64,000 nucleotides of DNA from Hyphomicrobium_A sp963817485 (GCA_963817485.1 CAWFOR010000003.1:62001-126000); one strand, 5' to 3'. Positions 20,819 through 31,277 are shown, counted from the stretch's first letter. A program made the numbers and translations. Notes: generated from the letters alone by a model not told the origin.

Positions 20819-21520
20819 ATGGGATGCTCGATGAGGCACATGATCATTGCGGCCGTTGTGTTGCCGCTTGCATTTTCGTTTTGCGGGGCAGCTTTGGCGG
20901 TTGAGGCCGAAGTCGGCAACGCCAAGATCTCCATACCAACGCCCCCGGGCTATTGCCCGCTAGACCGATCTCTTCCCCAGGACCAGCGGCTAGGCAAAAC
21001 GCTCGACGAGCTTTTGGCCGGACAGAACCGGCTGCTCGCCTTTTTTGCGGAATGCAAACAGTTCTCCGACTGGCGGATCGGCAAGCGACAATTCCTGGAT
21101 GACTATGTTGAGGTTCAGACCCCTCTCGGCGGGATGTCCTCCGAGGTTCCCGGCTCGGCGATTGACGCGGTCAAGAAAGGTTGCGCTGAGGCCCGAACTC
21201 AGGGCCTCGACCTAGTCGAGGAGAAAGCGCTCGGAGATCGCATCACGTCCGTAATGAAGACCGTCAAGCAGAACGAGGTGAAGTTGCTCGGTGTCGTTGC
21301 CGAGGAGCCGAACGCTTGCTTTCAAGCTCTTTTGCAGAAACTTTCCGTCGGCGACGGGGTCGAGAAAGTTCAGATCGTCGTCTACGGCACGAGCGTCGTG
21401 AAGGGCAAGTTCATCTACCACTATCGCTTCGGACTTTACGACGGGCAGCCATCCGTTGAGCGGCTGCTCGGCGAGGAGAAGAAGAACGTGGCGGCGTTTC
21501 TCGCTGCCAACCCGCAATAG
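20819..21520 (+). CDS. Secreted protein of unknown function
   Basis: From ATG 20819 the protein has 233 residues, with a signal peptide (MRHMIIAAVVLPLAFSFCGA, predicted cut after ALA). The mature part contains ISIPTPPGYCPLD, a WRIGKRQFLDDYVEVQTPLG stretch and four cysteines. It is predicted to be periplasmic. I do not recognise a named family. It is the first of four genes lying between trpG and trpE. It converges with the SixA gene. Confidence 0.65.
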   Translation: MGCSMRHMIIAAVVLPLAFSFCGAALAVEAEVGNAKISIPTPPGYCPLDRSLPQDQRLGKTLDELLAGQNRLLAFFAECKQFSDWRIGKRQFLDDYVEVQTPLGGMSSEVPGSAIDAVKKGCAEARTQGLDLVEEKALGDRITSVMKTVKQNEVKLLGVVAEEPNACFQALLQKLSVGDGVEKVQIVVYGTSVVKGKFIYHYRFGLYDGQPSVERLLGEEKKNVAAFLAANPQ

Positions 21521-21533
21521 CGCCCTAATGCGG

Positions 21534-22067
21534 TCACGTCAGCCGCTTGGGCGTGAGGAAGTGATTGAGCCGCCCGCGGCCCGGTCCCACCTCCGACCAG
21601 TGCTCGGCGTCGAAGGTGATGACCGCGGCGCCGGCGGTCGGGAACTTATCGGCGAGCTCTGCGAGCTCGGCTGCGGGGCCGTCGCCGACGAGCAGCAGCG
21701 CCAGCTCCTCGAACCCCGGATTGTGCCCGACCATCATGACGCATTGGGGCGACTTGCCGTGATGGTCCGGCTTGATCGCGTGCAGCCCCGTCAGCAGCCC
21801 GTCGGGCAGCGCCATGTAGAGCGCATCGTCATAAACGACCGGCGGCGATTGCGATCCAAGCTCGGGCAGCACCAGCGCCAGCGTCTCGCGCGCCCGCGCC
21901 GCGCCTGAGCAGAGTATGAGATCGGGCCGCAGCCCGAGCCGCGCCAATTCAGCACCCATCTCCGGCGCCGCCTTCTTGCCGCGCTTGGCGAGCGGCCGCT
22001 TGAAGTCCGAGAGCTGGGCGTGGTCCCAGCTCGATTTGGCGTGTCGCAGGAGGATGAGCGTCAGCAT
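21534..22067 (-). CDS. SixA-type phosphohistidine phosphatase
   Basis: This is a short histidine phosphatase-superfamily protein of 177 residues. The catalytic RHG-type motif is LLRHAKSSW (His9), and the second catalytic His is in MMVGHNPGFEE. SixA proteins remove phosphate from phosphohistidine, for example on Hpt domains or the phosphotransferase protein NPr. The substrate here is unknown. Confidence 0.85.
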   Translation of the reverse strand: MLTLILLRHAKSSWDHAQLSDFKRPLAKRGKKAAPEMGAELARLGLRPDLILCSGAARARETLALVLPELGSQSPPVVYDDALYMALPDGLLTGLHAIKPDHHGKSPQCVMMVGHNPGFEELALLLVGDGPAAELAELADKFPTAGAAVITFDAEHWSEVGPGRGRLNHFLTPKRLT

Positions 22068-22273
22068 CGGCGGACCATGCCGTGGCGCGGACGGCTGTCA
22101 AGCGAATGCCTGAAAAAGCGGCGCCTGTGCCCCTTTGGGGGTATGCGCTTGCGGGCAACCATAAAGCCGCCCCAATAGGGCTCTTGTTGGGTATAGACTA
22201 ACCGTCAACTGGCGTTTCCGAGGGTGGGCCAAGTCGGGCGCGCTTGAGACTTTACGGGTCTCGGGGTCATTGC

Positions 22274-23524
22274 ATGTCTGAGGGTTCATTACGCCGCCGC
22301 GGCGATGTGCGGCGAGTAGCCTACGCAACCTTGCGCGGCTGCACCGCCGCCATGTTGCTGGCCCTGGGCCTGGCGCTATCCGCCTGTGCCACCAATGGAC
22401 GCCTGCCCGCCGTGCCGCTTTCGCTCGCCGGGAACGCGGTGCCGCTCGAGATCGCGGATGCCCGCTACTACGCCGACGGCGACGACGAGCGGGTCTCCGC
22501 ACTGGCGACCCAGGCTTATATGCGGGCCAAGGCATCGGGCCTGTTGAAACCGGTCAACGGCAAGCCGCCGGTGCGCACGTTCCTCGCCATGTCCGGCGGT
22601 GGCGACGACGGCGCCTTCGGTGCCGGGCTCCTCACCGGATGGACCACGCGCGGCGACCGCCCGGAATTCACCGTCGTCACCGGGGTGAGCACGGGCGCGC
22701 TCTCGGCGCCGTTCATCTTTCTCGGGCCGGAATATGACCCGCAGCTCCGCGCGATCTACACCGAGACGGGAGCCGGAGACATCTACCAGGCGCGCTCATT
22801 CATGGCCGCCGTCGCCGACGATGCCATGGCGGACTCGACGCCTTTGCGTAACCGGATTGCCAGTTTCGTCGATGCGCACATGATGCAGCGGCTGGCCGAG
22901 GAGTACGAGCGAGGTCGCATTCTTCTCATCCTGACGACCAACCTCGACCAGGGCCGCTCCGCGATCTGGAACATCGGCGCGATCGCCTCGAGCGGAAACC
23001 CGCGCGCCCGCGAGCTCATCATCGATGTGCTCGTCGCCTCCGCGGCGATACCGGGCGTGTTCCCGCCGGTGATGATCGATGTCGCTATCGACGGGAAGCT
23101 CTATCAAGAGATGCACGTCGACGGCGGTGCCATCGCACAGGCGTTCCTCTATCCGCCCTCGTTCAATCTGAAGGCAAAGATGAAGGAGCTCGGCGTCAAG
23201 AACGCGCGCCCTGCCGCCTACATCATCCGCAACGCGCGGCTCTATCGGCCGGAGGAGAAGGTCGAGCGCCAGACCTTGAAGATCGCGCAGCAGGCCATCT
23301 CCACGATGACGGCCTCCAGCGGCGTCAACGACCTCTATCGGATGTTCCTCACGACCAAGCGCGATGGTGTCGACTTCAACCTCGCCTACATCGAGGATGA
23401 TTTCCACCTGCCCTACAAGGGGCCGTTCGACAAGGAATACATGAACGCGCTGTTTGAGCACGGCTACCGCATCGGGATCGCCGGTCACGAGTGGCACAAG
23501 GCGCCGCCCGGCTATCAGGAATGA
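22274..23524 (+). CDS. Patatin-like phospholipase lipoprotein
   Basis: ATG 22274 gives 416 residues with a lipoprotein signal and lipobox LSAC (Cys38). The patatin fold is shown by the oxyanion loop MSGGGDDGAFGAGLL, the nucleophile elbow GVSTGAL (GxSxG) and the Asp-Gly-Gly motif in HVDGGAI, which carry the Ser-Asp dyad. It should act as an acyl hydrolase anchored on the periplasmic side. It belongs to the insert between trpG and trpE. The substrate cannot be read from sequence. Confidence 0.85.
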   Translation: MSEGSLRRRGDVRRVAYATLRGCTAAMLLALGLALSACATNGRLPAVPLSLAGNAVPLEIADARYYADGDDERVSALATQAYMRAKASGLLKPVNGKPPVRTFLAMSGGGDDGAFGAGLLTGWTTRGDRPEFTVVTGVSTGALSAPFIFLGPEYDPQLRAIYTETGAGDIYQARSFMAAVADDAMADSTPLRNRIASFVDAHMMQRLAEEYERGRILLILTTNLDQGRSAIWNIGAIASSGNPRARELIIDVLVASAAIPGVFPPVMIDVAIDGKLYQEMHVDGGAIAQAFLYPPSFNLKAKMKELGVKNARPAAYIIRNARLYRPEEKVERQTLKIAQQAISTMTASSGVNDLYRMFLTTKRDGVDFNLAYIEDDFHLPYKGPFDKEYMNALFEHGYRIGIAGHEWHKAPPGYQE

Positions 23525-23579
23525 TCCCGGAGATCATCGGCGCGCTCGGAGCTTAAAGGCGTAGCGAGGGGCCGCGACC

Positions 23580-26500
23580 CTAGAACTTTGCGCTGCCCTT
23601 GATGCCGACGCTTTGGATCTGCGTCGTCTCGCCGAGCTGGGCGTCGTAGGAAAGGCGCAGGACGGAATCGTTGCCCGTGATCACGTCGACCCCGGCGCTG
23701 ACGAGCCCCATCACGTCGTCGAGCTTGGTGTTGATGGTGAAGGGGCCGACGCCGGCCGGCGCACTTTCGAAGGACGCGTTGAGGGCAAGATCGTTGTTGG
23801 TGTACCAGATGGCGCCCGCCCGCAGCATCGGACGCACGAGCGTGCCGCCGGCGAGCCACCACTCGGTGCCCGCTTCCAGCGTGGGGGCTAGCGTGAACAC
23901 AGTCTGGCCCTGGCTCGCAATCGCAAGGCCCGCACCGTTGCCGCCGCTCTCGGCGACGGCCCCGAGGTGAAGGTAGGTGAGGTTCATATCGAGCGTGGGC
24001 TTCCAATAGAGGTGCGGCTCTCCGAACACGTAAGCGACGCGCATGCCGCCGTTGAAGAAGCCCAACGACTGATCGCCTTCGGCCAAGCCGGTGAAGCCCC
24101 CGAACGACATCGGCCGCTTGGTGTCGTATTGCCCGCCGCCGCCCGACAGCGTGCCGGCGACGAGCAGGGGACCCGGATTGTACTTGAGCGCCACGCCGCC
24201 TTGTCCGAGCGAGCCCTGGCTCTGCGCGTTGGTCGCGGTGTCGAGCGTGCTCGTTTGAAAGCCCCCGGCGAACCCGAGCCGCCACACGTTGTCGAGGGCG
24301 ACCTGCGCGCCCGCGGTGAACAGGCCTGCGGTCTCGTTGAAGCCGATCTGATCGAACGTCGTGCCGCTGTCGAGGAAGCGGGCGTTGGCGCCGGCCCACA
24401 GGCACTGGCCCTCGCGGATGATCGCGGCGGTGTCGGTGCCGTTGACCTTGCACGAGAGCAGGCTGTTGGAGAAGCCAAGGCTCGCGTAAAGCGCAGAGAT
24501 CTCGGCGTCGGAGTAAAGCTCGGGCAAGAGCTGGTTGAGTGCGGCTTTGTACGCGTCGTCGCTGACCGTGTTGAGCAGGCCGAGGATCACCGGCCCAAGG
24601 CCGCCGACGCCGGCGTGGAACGCCGCGTCGATATTCTCGCCGATGGCGCGCTGATTGGGGTTGAGGTCGTCGACGTAGAAGTCGACGTCGATGCCGAGAA
24701 TGACATCCTGCCCGTTGGGGAACGAGAGCGTTGCGTGCAGCGCCGGGCTGGCGATGAGCCCCAGTCCGTTGTCGGTCGTGCCGCCGAGCGACGACAGGAT
24801 GAGGAATGTCTGCGCCGCGGTCGGGCGGGATGCTGAGCAGGCTGACGGCGACCTTGCCGGCGAGCGCGGCGGTGTCGGAGACGATGATCTGGTCCGATGT
24901 TGCCGGCCACCGCGTCGACGTCGACGGCAAAGACGCCGGTGCCTGTCTGCACGAAGTCGTCGCCGAGTGCGGTGGTCTCGATGGTGCCGCGACCACCCGG
25001 AGCGATGACACCGTCATTGGTGACGAGGCCGGCTTGCACCGATGCGCCCGAATTGAACAGCGCGCCGGCGTGATTGTTGAACGCGCTCGGACCGCCGGTG
25101 AGGCTTACGTCACCGGTGACCGTGCCGAAGTTCTCGACCGTGTTGCTGGCGCTGTCGCTTTCGATCGCAAAGTCGGCCAGTCCCGCGGTGATCGTACCCC
25201 AGTTCAAGAGCGTGGTGGCATTGGCGGAACGCTGCATCACTCCGGCGCAACACGGACCGCCGACTACGTTACCGAGGTTCATCACGATGCTGCCGGCGTA
25301 ACCGACGGCGTAGATGCCGGCAGACCCGGAGCCCGTCGCCGAGATGTCGCCCGAGTTGACGACGGCCGCCATGCCGTTGGTGCTGACGACGTTGATGCCG
25401 TCGGAGGTCGGACCCGTCGTGGTGATCTTGCTCGTCGATGTGACGACGACGTCCCCAGCTCCATAGGCGGTGATGCCGTGCGAGTCGGTGCCGGACGTGC
25501 GAATGGTGGCGCTGGATACGACTATCGTGCCGGTATAGCCCGACGCGGCAATGCCGGGCGCGTTGTCGCCGAGCGTGGTGATGTTGCCGGAGGCATACAC
25601 CGTGGCGATCTGTCCGGCGCGGGCGTAGATGCCGATGCCAGTTTGGCCGGCGGTTGCGACGTCGCCGGTGGACGTGATCAGGACCGAGCCCGACTGCGAC
25701 AGGGCCAAGATGGCCACCGAGCTATCGGGTCCGCTCGCGATATTGCCGGTCGAGGTGATCCTCGACGTCGCCTTGGGTCTGCACGTTGATGCCGATGGAA
25801 GCCGTGCCCGACACGGCGATATTCCCCGACGAGGTGATGTCGACCGGGCCGTAGACGGTGGAGGCGTTGATGCCGATCGCGTCGATGCCGGTCGTGGTGA
25901 TGTTGCCGGTCGAGCGGATCGTGATCGCACCGGTCGTTGGTGCCGAGCTGGCCGATCGAGCCGACGTTGATGCCGGCGGAGAAGGTGCCTGATGTCGCGA
26001 TATTGCCCGACGAGATCACCGTCACGTCGCCGTAGACGGTGCCCGCCACGATGCCGAAGGCGTTGTTGCCTGACGTCGCGATGTTGCCGGACGACGTGAT
26101 CGACACCAGCGTCGTTCTGACCGCCGCCTTGGATCGCCGGTCGCGCCGCTCCCGGAGGTCGAGACGTCGGCGGTCGAGTTGATCGGTGACCGTGCTGTTG
26201 TTGCTGGAAGCAAAGATGCCGAGGCGTCGGTCGTGATGATCGCGAACGGCCCCGGATTGACGTTCAGCGTGACCGCGCCGTTGCTGTCGAACTCGACTCC
26301 CGTGACGCCCGACGCCGGCGTGATGTTGGTCGTCAGATTGTTGACGTTGAGGATCGTGTAGGTGCCGCCGCCGTTGTTCAGCAGCACGCCGGCGGACTGG
26401 TCGCCCGTGCAGGTGACGATCGTGGCCGTGCCATCGGTGGTGCAGTTGAGCGGCGGCGCGGCGCGCACCGGGCGCACGCCATAGGCCAGTAGCGCCGCAC

Positions 26501-26639
26501 TCGCGACGCCCGTCGCCAGCGCCGAGCGCAAGGCTGAGTGGGCTTGCGAGGCAACGCGTTTCGGCGGCTGCAGGCAGAGAACGTGCGGGCGCGCCGCCTG
26601 GGGCGGTGAGGATTGCCGTTTACGGTCAGCGTGCGCCAA
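23580..26639 (-). CDS. Autotransporter with repetitive passenger domain (several frameshifts)
   Basis: A long signal region (ATGVASAALLAYG, cut after VRA) leads into a passenger made of repeats containing SSGNIATSG or close variants. A linker and a 12-strand-type autotransporter barrel follow; the barrel starts near 24450 and ends GIKGSAKF, with terminal Phe, at 23580. The pieces lie in different frames: 26639 to about 26130, 26106 to about 25940, about 25730 to 24905, about 24905 to 24815, and from there to the end. At least four frame changes are needed. It may be an intact gene with sequence errors or a decayed one; the equally error-rich essential genes nearby favour the first. Confidence 0.75.
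25240..26110 (-). repeat. Degenerate tandem repeats in the autotransporter passenger
   Basis: Units of roughly 35-40 codons recur with the pattern S-S/T-G-N/D-I-A/T-T-S/T-G, then about 8 residues, then G-I. Examples are SSGNIATSGNNAFGI, SSGNIATSGTFSAGI, STGDVATAGQTGIGI, ASGNITTLGDNAPGI and NSGDISATGSGSAGI. This is typical of a beta-helical passenger. The DNA repeats are diverged and are not CRISPR-like. Confidence 0.7.
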
Positions 26640-26807
26640 GCTGGCCTAATCCCGCGTTTGACAAGGAGCGAACGCGGAACCGGAAGCTCGCAGCGAAACG
26701 TTGCCATCCCGGCCACGCAGCGTGGACGATGCCGGGGTGTGAACCGTTTTCTGCTAGCAGAATCGGCTCTGTGTCAAAGGATGCAAAGCATGCGGTTGGG
26801 GTGATGA

Positions 26808-28358
26808 TTACTTCGCGCGTGCAGCGAATCGCACCGCCTCCTCGGCGGCGCGGAACAGTGCCTGGGCTTTGTTGATGCACTCCTGCTGCTCTTTCTCGGG
26901 CACCGAATCGTGCACGAGCCCGGCTCCCGCCTGCACGTACATGACGCCGTCCTTCACCAGCGCGGTGCGCAGCACGATGCAGGTATCCATCTGGCCGCCG
27001 GCGGAGAAATAGCCGACGCAGCCGGCGTAGGGCCCGCGCTTCGATTTCTCCAGCTCGTCGATGATCTCCATCGCGCGCACCTTCGGCGCGCCCGACACCG
27101 TGCCCGCGGGGAAGCCCGCCATCAGCGCGTCGACCGCGTCGTGAGCGGCATCGAGCCTGCCCATCACGTTGGAGACGATGTGCATCACGTGGCTGTAGCG
27201 CTCGATGAAGAAGCGCGCGGTCACGTCGACGGTGCCGACCTCGGCGACGCGCCCGACGTCGTTGCGGCCGAGATCGAGCAGCATCAGGTGCTCGGCCCGC
27301 TCCTTGGGGTCTTTCAGCAGGGCTTCCGCGAGCGCCTGGTCCTCGGCGTCGGTCTCCCCGCGCGGCGCGGTGCCGGCGATCGGACGGATCGTCACCTCGC
27401 CGTTGCGCACGCGCACGAGGATTTCGGGGCTCGAGCCGACGAGCGCGAAGCCGCCGAAGTCGAGATGGAACAGGAATGGGGAAGGGTTGGTCCGCCGCAG
27501 CGCGCGATAGAGTGCGAACGGCGACAGCGTGAAGGGCGCGGAGAAGCGCTGCGACAGCACCACCTGGAAGATGTCGCCGGCGACGATGTACTCCTTGGCC
27601 CGTTGCACCATCGATTTGTATTCGGCGGCCGTGGTATTGGAAGAGGGGCGTGGCGCCGGCAGCTTGCGGCTCGGCGTCGAGGGCGCGTGCGGCAGCGGCT
27701 CATTCAGCGCGGCGACAACGGCCTTCAGGCGCTTGCAGGCAGCCTTGTAGGCCTTCTCCGCGCTCAAACGCGTATCGTTGCGCACGGGCGTAACGATGGT
27801 GATCTCGTCTTTGATGACGTCGAAGATCGCCATCACCGTCGGCCGCATGAGGATGGCATCGGGAATGCCGAGCGCATCGTCCGGCATCCGCGGCAGCCGC
27901 TCCATGAGCCGCACGGTGTCGTAGCCCATGTAGCCGAAGATGCCGGCCGACATGGGTGGCAGCTCCGGCGGCAGGCGCAGCTCGGATTCCTTGAGCAGTG
28001 CGCGCAGCGAGGCGAGCGTTCCCTGCGGCTCGGGGCGGAAGGCGTCCGGCTTGGCGATCGGATTGCGGTTGATCGCGGCCTTGTCGCCTTCGGCGCGCCA
28101 GACCAGATCCGGCTCGAGTCCGATGACGGAATAGCGGCCGCGCGCGGCTCCGCCTTCGACCGATTCCAGGAGAAAGCTCATCGGTCGTCCGGCCGCAAGC
28201 TTCAGGTAGGCGGAGACGGGCGTCTCGAGGTCGGCGACGAGGCGCATCCATACGACCTGCGCGTCGCCGGCGTCATAGCGCTGGGCGAAGGTCGCGAGCG
28301 GAGGCATCGCCTCCAGCGGACCGGGCCGCGATTTCGTCTTGCGCTCGAGCGTGCTCAA
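26808..28358 (-). CDS. trpE: Anthranilate synthase component I
   Basis: TrpE makes anthranilate from chorismate with ammonia from TrpG. The protein has 516 residues. Visible motifs are LLESVEGGAARGRYS (feedback tryptophan site), PIAGTAPRGETDAEDQ, LLDLGRNDVGRVAEVG and FPAGTVSGAPKVRAMEII. The frame is intact. It starts 26 bp after ppiD, so the two are probably co-transcribed. I see no trp leader peptide or attenuator in that short gap. Confidence 0.97.
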   Translation of the reverse strand: MSTLERKTKSRPGPLEAMPPLATFAQRYDAGDAQVVWMRLVADLETPVSAYLKLAAGRPMSFLLESVEGGAARGRYSVIGLEPDLVWRAEGDKAAINRNPIAKPDAFRPEPQGTLASLRALLKESELRLPPELPPMSAGIFGYMGYDTVRLMERLPRMPDDALGIPDAILMRPTVMAIFDVIKDEITIVTPVRNDTRLSAEKAYKAACKRLKAVVAALNEPLPHAPSTPSRKLPAPRPSSNTTAAEYKSMVQRAKEYIVAGDIFQVVLSQRFSAPFTLSPFALYRALRRTNPSPFLFHLDFGGFALVGSSPEILVRVRNGEVTIRPIAGTAPRGETDAEDQALAEALLKDPKERAEHLMLLDLGRNDVGRVAEVGTVDVTARFFIERYSHVMHIVSNVMGRLDAAHDAVDALMAGFPAGTVSGAPKVRAMEIIDELEKSKRGPYAGCVGYFSAGGQMDTCIVLRTALVKDGVMYVQAGAGLVHDSVPEKEQQECINKAQALFRAAEEAVRFAARAK

Positions 28359-28384
28359 AGCAATCCCCGGCCCGCGGGCGGCTA

Positions 28385-30280
28385 TTATTCGGTCTCGGTT
28401 CCCGACCCGGTTGCGCGCTTGAACTCCTCCGGGTTCACGTGCGCGCCGAGGCGGTCCTCGAGCGCGACCACATACTGGCTCAGCACCTCGTCGGTAAGCT
28501 CATTCTTGAGCTGCTTGGCGATGCTGTCGCGCTGCTCCTTGGTCGGCTCGGGTGCGGGCGTGATCTCCGTCACCTGGTAGACGATGCGTGTGTCGTTCGT
28601 CGGCGAGGACGCGGCCTTGCCCTTCGCCAGCGTAAAGGCGCGCGCGACCGCGTCCTTCGGCATTCCCTGCGGCTCGGTCGTGCGCGTGAACGGCGGCGTC
28701 GTCTCGACCTTGGCCCCGCCGGCCTCGGTTGCGAGCGCGGCGAAATCCGCGCCCCCGTCGGCCTTCTCCACGAGTTTCGCCGCCAGCTCGCCGATGAGAC
28801 GCTCGCGCTCCTTGGCGATGGCAAGCGCCTTCACCTGCTCCTTCACCTCGTCGAACGGCTTCTGCTTCTTCTCGGTCACGCCCAGCACGTCGACCCAGGC
28901 GAAGCCGCCGTCGTGCAGCTCCACCGCCTCGTTCTGCAGCCCGACCTGCGAGTCAAAGCCCGCTTTGACGATGGCTTGAGCATCGGGGAGGCCGACCGCC
29001 GGGGCGCCTTCCGGCGTCTTGTTGCTGCGGTCGGTCGAGGGCACCTCCAGGTACTGGAGCTTCAACTGCTCGGCCGCATCCTTGAGCGGCTTGCCGGCGG
29101 AGCGCCCGTCCTCGACCTGATCGATCAACGACTGCACCTGGCCCTGGGCCTTGCTCTTGGCAATCGCATCGCGCACCTGATCCTTGACGTCGGCAAGCGT
29201 GCGGATGACCGCGGGCTCGATGGCAGAGACACGCACCAGAACGGTGGCAAAGCGCCCTTCGATGGGGTCGGATATGCCGTCTTTCGGCAGGGAGAAGGCC
29301 ACGTCCGCGACCTTGGGATCGATCAGGCGGTCCTTGGACACGAGGCCGAGGTCGATGTCGGAATCCTTGGCGCCAAGCTCCTTGGCCAGATCGCCGAACG
29401 ACTTGCCGCCGGCGAGCGCGGTCTTGGCAGCGTCGGCCGCCGCCTTGTCCTTGAAGACGAGCTGCTGCAGGCGGCGCCGCTCGGGCGTGTTGTAGGACTC
29501 CTTCAATTCCTCGTACTTGGTGGCGATCTCGGCGTCGGTGACATCCATCTTGGTCTTGAGGTCGTCGACGGAGAGGACGAGCACGCCGAGCTTGCGGTAC
29601 TCGGGCGAGGTGAACTCGCCCTTGTTGGTCTCGTAGGTCTCTCTCAGCTTGGCATCGTCGGGCTCCGGCACCTTCACCGCCTTGCCGGCATCGATGACGA
29701 AGAACTGCGCGACGCGCTTCTCGTTGCGCCAGCTGTTCACGAGGTCGACCAGCGAATCGGGGATGGCGACGCCGTTGATGAGAGCGCCCGTCACCTGCTC
29801 GCGCAGCTCGTCGCGCCGGCGCAGCGCCAGGAAGCCGCGCTCGCTCAAGCCCATATTCTGGAGGACGTTCTCGAAGGCGATGCGGGAGAAATTGCCGTTC
29901 GGATCCTTGAACGCGGGATCGTCCTTCAGCCCGTTGATGAGCGCCTTGTCCGACAGCGCAAGATCGAGCTGATCTGCGTGCGTCTCGACCGCAGCCCAAG
30001 CCATGAGCTGCGCCAGCACGCGCTGGTCGATGCCGGCAGCCCGCGCCTGCTCCGGCGTGATGTGGCGCCCCGTCTGCCGCGAGATGGCGCGCAGCTCGTT
30101 CTGCAGTGAGCGCTGGAAATCCTCGACGCGGATCTCGTGCGGGCCGACCTTCGCCAGCGCGCCGCGCCCGAAATTGCGAAACACGGGACCGATGCCCCAG
30201 ATCGCAAAGCTGATCACCAGGATCGCGAACAGGGCCTTGGCCACCATACCCGTGGAGCCACGTCTTAGCGCGTCGAGCAT
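28385..30280 (-). CDS. ppiD: Periplasmic peptidyl-prolyl isomerase/chaperone PpiD
   Basis: PpiD is a membrane-anchored chaperone at the exit of the Sec translocon. The protein has 631 residues: a membrane anchor at about residues 13-33 (AKALFAILVISFAIWGIG), a SurA-like N-terminal region (NFSRIAFENVLQNMGLSERGF), then a parvulin-type domain region at about 250-370 (RRRLQQLVFKDKAAADAAKTAL, LGLVSKDRLIDPKVADVAF). The frame is intact. It is divergent from tpiA and leads into trpE. Confidence 0.9.
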   Translation of the reverse strand: MLDALRRGSTGMVAKALFAILVISFAIWGIGPVFRNFGRGALAKVGPHEIRVEDFQRSLQNELRAISRQTGRHITPEQARAAGIDQRVLAQLMAWAAVETHADQLDLALSDKALINGLKDDPAFKDPNGNFSRIAFENVLQNMGLSERGFLALRRRDELREQVTGALINGVAIPDSLVDLVNSWRNEKRVAQFFVIDAGKAVKVPEPDDAKLRETYETNKGEFTSPEYRKLGVLVLSVDDLKTKMDVTDAEIATKYEELKESYNTPERRRLQQLVFKDKAAADAAKTALAGGKSFGDLAKELGAKDSDIDLGLVSKDRLIDPKVADVAFSLPKDGISDPIEGRFATVLVRVSAIEPAVIRTLADVKDQVRDAIAKSKAQGQVQSLIDQVEDGRSAGKPLKDAAEQLKLQYLEVPSTDRSNKTPEGAPAVGLPDAQAIVKAGFDSQVGLQNEAVELHDGGFAWVDVLGVTEKKQKPFDEVKEQVKALAIAKERERLIGELAAKLVEKADGGADFAALATEAGGAKVETTPPFTRTTEPQGMPKDAVARAFTLAKGKAASSPTNDTRIVYQVTEITPAPEPTKEQRDSIAKQLKNELTDEVLSQYVVALEDRLGAHVNPEEFKRATGSGTETE

Positions 30281-30465
30281 CGAAGGTTCGTTCCGTTCGG
30301 TTGAGCGGCGCTAGCTAAGGGTCCCGAGGGCCTGGCCCTGGTCCCTGCGGCCGCGAATGCCAAGGGAATCCTGCGCGTGACGCAGGGTGTCGGCATGATA
30401 TGAAGCGCAGCCCGTCCGTTATTGCAAGCGTGGCCGCTAGGAGCGAGGACGGGACGCCGGGTGCC

Positions 30466-30486
30466 TAAGCTTGGCGCCCAAGCTTA
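30466..30486. promoter_or_regulatory. Perfect palindrome before tpiA
   Basis: Arms TAAGCTTGG (30466-30474) and CCAAGCTTA (30478-30486) flank the 3-base centre CGC. It ends 29 bp before the tpiA ATG in the ppiD-tpiA divergent region. It could be an operator or a leader hairpin. A related CTAAGCTTAG sits directly after the tpiA stop. Confidence 0.4.
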
Positions 30487-30515
30487 ACGAGCCTGATGCT
30501 CAGGGGAGTGCCATC

Positions 30516-31277
30516 ATGGAGGCTGGCCGCAACCTTCGGCCGCTGGTTGCCGGAAACTGGAAGATGAACGGCCTGCGGGCGCAGCTTGCCGAGGCCATGC
30601 GGCTGCGCGACGGGCTGTCGGCCAAGACCGCGGCCGACGTGATGATCTGCCCGCCCGCGACGCTGCTTCACCCGCTGGCCGAGGCGGCGCGCGGATCGAA
30701 GCTCTTGGTGGGGGCCCAGGACTGTCATCCGGAAGCCTCCGGCGCCCACACCGGCGACATCTCGGCCGAGATGCTCAAGGATGCGGGCGCCGTCGCTGTG
30801 ATCGTTGGCCACTCGGAGCGGCGCTGCGCGCACGGCGAGCTCGACCGCACGGTGCGCCGCAAGGCGGAGGCCGCGCACCGGGCCGGGCTGACCGCTATCG
30901 TCTGCGTTGGCGAGACGGCTGGGCAGCGCGAGGCCGACCTCACGCTCGATGTCGTGCGGCGCCAGCTGCAGGGGTCGCTGCCGGATGCGGCCCGCGCGGA
31001 GAACACGGCTGTCGCCTACGAACCGGTCTGGGCCATCGGCACGGGGCGTACGCCAAGCGCTGGCGACGTCGCCGTTGTGCACCGCGTCATCCGCGCGGCG
31101 CTCATCGCGCGCTTCGGCACCGAGGGCAGCGAGATCCGCATCCTGTACGGGGGCTCGGTCAATCCCGGAAACGCACGCGAGCTGTTGCGTGTCGACAACG
31201 TGAACGGTGCACTCGTCGGCGGCGCGAGCCTCAAGGCAAGTGACCTTTTGGCCATCATCTCGGCGTATGAGCACTAA
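30516..31277 (+). CDS. tpiA: Triose-phosphate isomerase
   Basis: TpiA interconverts dihydroxyacetone phosphate and glyceraldehyde 3-phosphate. ATG 30516 follows AGGGGAG and gives 253 residues. Catalytic residues are Lys16 in GNWKMNG, the His in VGHSERR and the Glu in AYEPVWAIGTG; the phosphate loop is LYGGSVNPGN. The frame is intact. Confidence 0.97.
   Translation: MEAGRNLRPLVAGNWKMNGLRAQLAEAMRLRDGLSAKTAADVMICPPATLLHPLAEAARGSKLLVGAQDCHPEASGAHTGDISAEMLKDAGAVAVIVGHSERRCAHGELDRTVRRKAEAAHRAGLTAIVCVGETAGQREADLTLDVVRRQLQGSLPDAARAENTAVAYEPVWAIGTGRTPSAGDVAVVHRVIRAALIARFGTEGSEIRILYGGSVNPGNARELLRVDNVNGALVGGASLKASDLLAIISAYEH

Noticed and set aside
25240..26110. Repeats in the autotransporter region as a possible CRISPR array
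   Set aside because: The repeats are diverged, in frame and encode a beta-helix pattern, with no constant repeat or unique spacers of fixed length.
23580..26639. Autotransporter as a true pseudogene
   Set aside because: It has several breaks, but so do essential genes nearby. The pattern is explained at least as well by sequence error, so I did not call it a pseudogene.
30466..30486. HindIII-containing palindrome as a vector or cloning scar
   Set aside because: The flanking sequence is continuous with normal GC content, the tpiA ribosome-binding site follows, and no vector-like sequence is visible.
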